The notes under the pieces were generated by a model. The model was not told where the DNA came from, searched no databases, and saw nothing but the letters and a program-made list of their open reading frames with translations. The position numbers were made by a program, and so were the translations under genes. Below are positions 63,847 through 64,000 of a DNA stretch of 64,000 nt, piece after piece (the stretch's first letter is position 1; every line of letters begins with the position of its first letter). Where the stretch lies: positions 1 to 64,000 of the forward strand of contig JAFQXD010000062.1 of NCBI GenBank assembly GCA_017407115.1, read 5' to 3'. The DNA comes from Methanobrevibacter sp. Its GTDB lineage: Archaea; Methanobacteriota; Methanobacteria; Methanobacteriales; Methanobacteriaceae.

Positions 63847-64000
63847 CTACATTTCAATAATCGGCAATTGAATTTCAGTGACATAGTCATTTTCATTATC
63901 ACAGTTATGAACGCCTTTAATTAGAACTTCTTTAGGAGATCCGATTATGTCATAATGATTTTCCTGAGCCACACTGACAAGTTCTGCATAAGTATCAAGA
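63847..64000 (-). CDS. GyrI-like / AraC-type effector-binding-domain protein, C-terminal end
   Basis: Only the last 50 or so residues are in the window. They end with DIIGSPKEVLIKG...DYVTEIQLPIIEM, the usual final strand of the GyrI-like small-molecule-binding fold. The 5' end lies beyond position 64000, so a DNA-binding part cannot be judged. Confidence 0.65.
   Translation of the reverse strand, partial: LDTYAELVSVAQENHYDIIGSPKEVLIKGVHNCDNENDYVTEIQLPIIEM

Overview
The window is chromosomal DNA from a methanogenic archaeon of the order Methanobacteriales, most likely Methanobrevibacter. The evidence is an AT-rich sequence, archaeal split RNA polymerase genes (A'/A'', B'/B''), EF-1alpha and EF-2, wyosine, Trm56 and archaeosine (QueC) tRNA modification genes, an archaeal ether-lipid prenyltransferase, HypD, 2-oxoglutarate:ferredoxin oxidoreductase, sialic-acid-type surface sugar genes, and large Ig-repeat adhesin-like proteins. 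Most ribosome binding sites are GGTG/GGAGG types, TTG starts are common, and several genes look leaderless behind a TATA box. The species cannot be fixed from the sequence alone.

Layout. 1-2454: the end of a P-type cation ATPase gene, overlapping cbiJ. 2467-16937: one minus-strand information-processing block, reading rpoH, rpoB2, rpoB1, rpoA1, rpoA2, rpl30e, nusA, then a hairpin terminator and a 327-base gap, then rpsL, rpsG, fusA, tuf, rpsJ and tRNA-Ser. 16981-17615: five tRNA genes (Lys, Asp, Tyr, Pro, Thr). 17733-21154: thiM-thiE, then pgk-tpiA on the other strand. 21202-22951: a type II restriction-modification pair. 23083-30564: taw1, an iron-sulfur-flavoprotein-like gene, the sucC-kor operon, a fumarase beta subunit and a dicarboxylate symporter. 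Together with pycB at 50307, these are parts of the incomplete reductive TCA pathway from oxaloacetate to 2-oxoglutarate. 30719-42175: an FKBP chaperone, a transglutaminase adhesin, DUF763, trm56, cobS with a CobZ-like gene, larC-queC, a VWA protein, a winged-helix regulator with an M48 protease, and a small membrane protein.

42224-49258 is the accessory part. It holds two related adhesin genes that share their 3' ends and terminators. Both lack a canonical start codon in front of an intact signal peptide, and one is also frameshifted at a run of five G. An IS1182-like element with 22-bp terminal inverted repeats follows. Then comes a very AT-rich AAA+ ATPase gene preceded by three palindromes spaced at exactly 28 bp; this is the best candidate here for an undescribed regulatory or replication-type module.

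49265-64000 returns to housekeeping and surface genes: a flavin oxidoreductase, pycB, ino1 divergent from the DGGGP synthase gene and a GT39-like gene, a zinc-ribbon/NERD membrane protein, neuB with a cytidylyltransferase fused to a PseG-like domain, hypD, phosphoglycolate phosphatase, a TldD/PmbA protein, a small coiled-coil protein and a cut-off effector-binding-domain gene.
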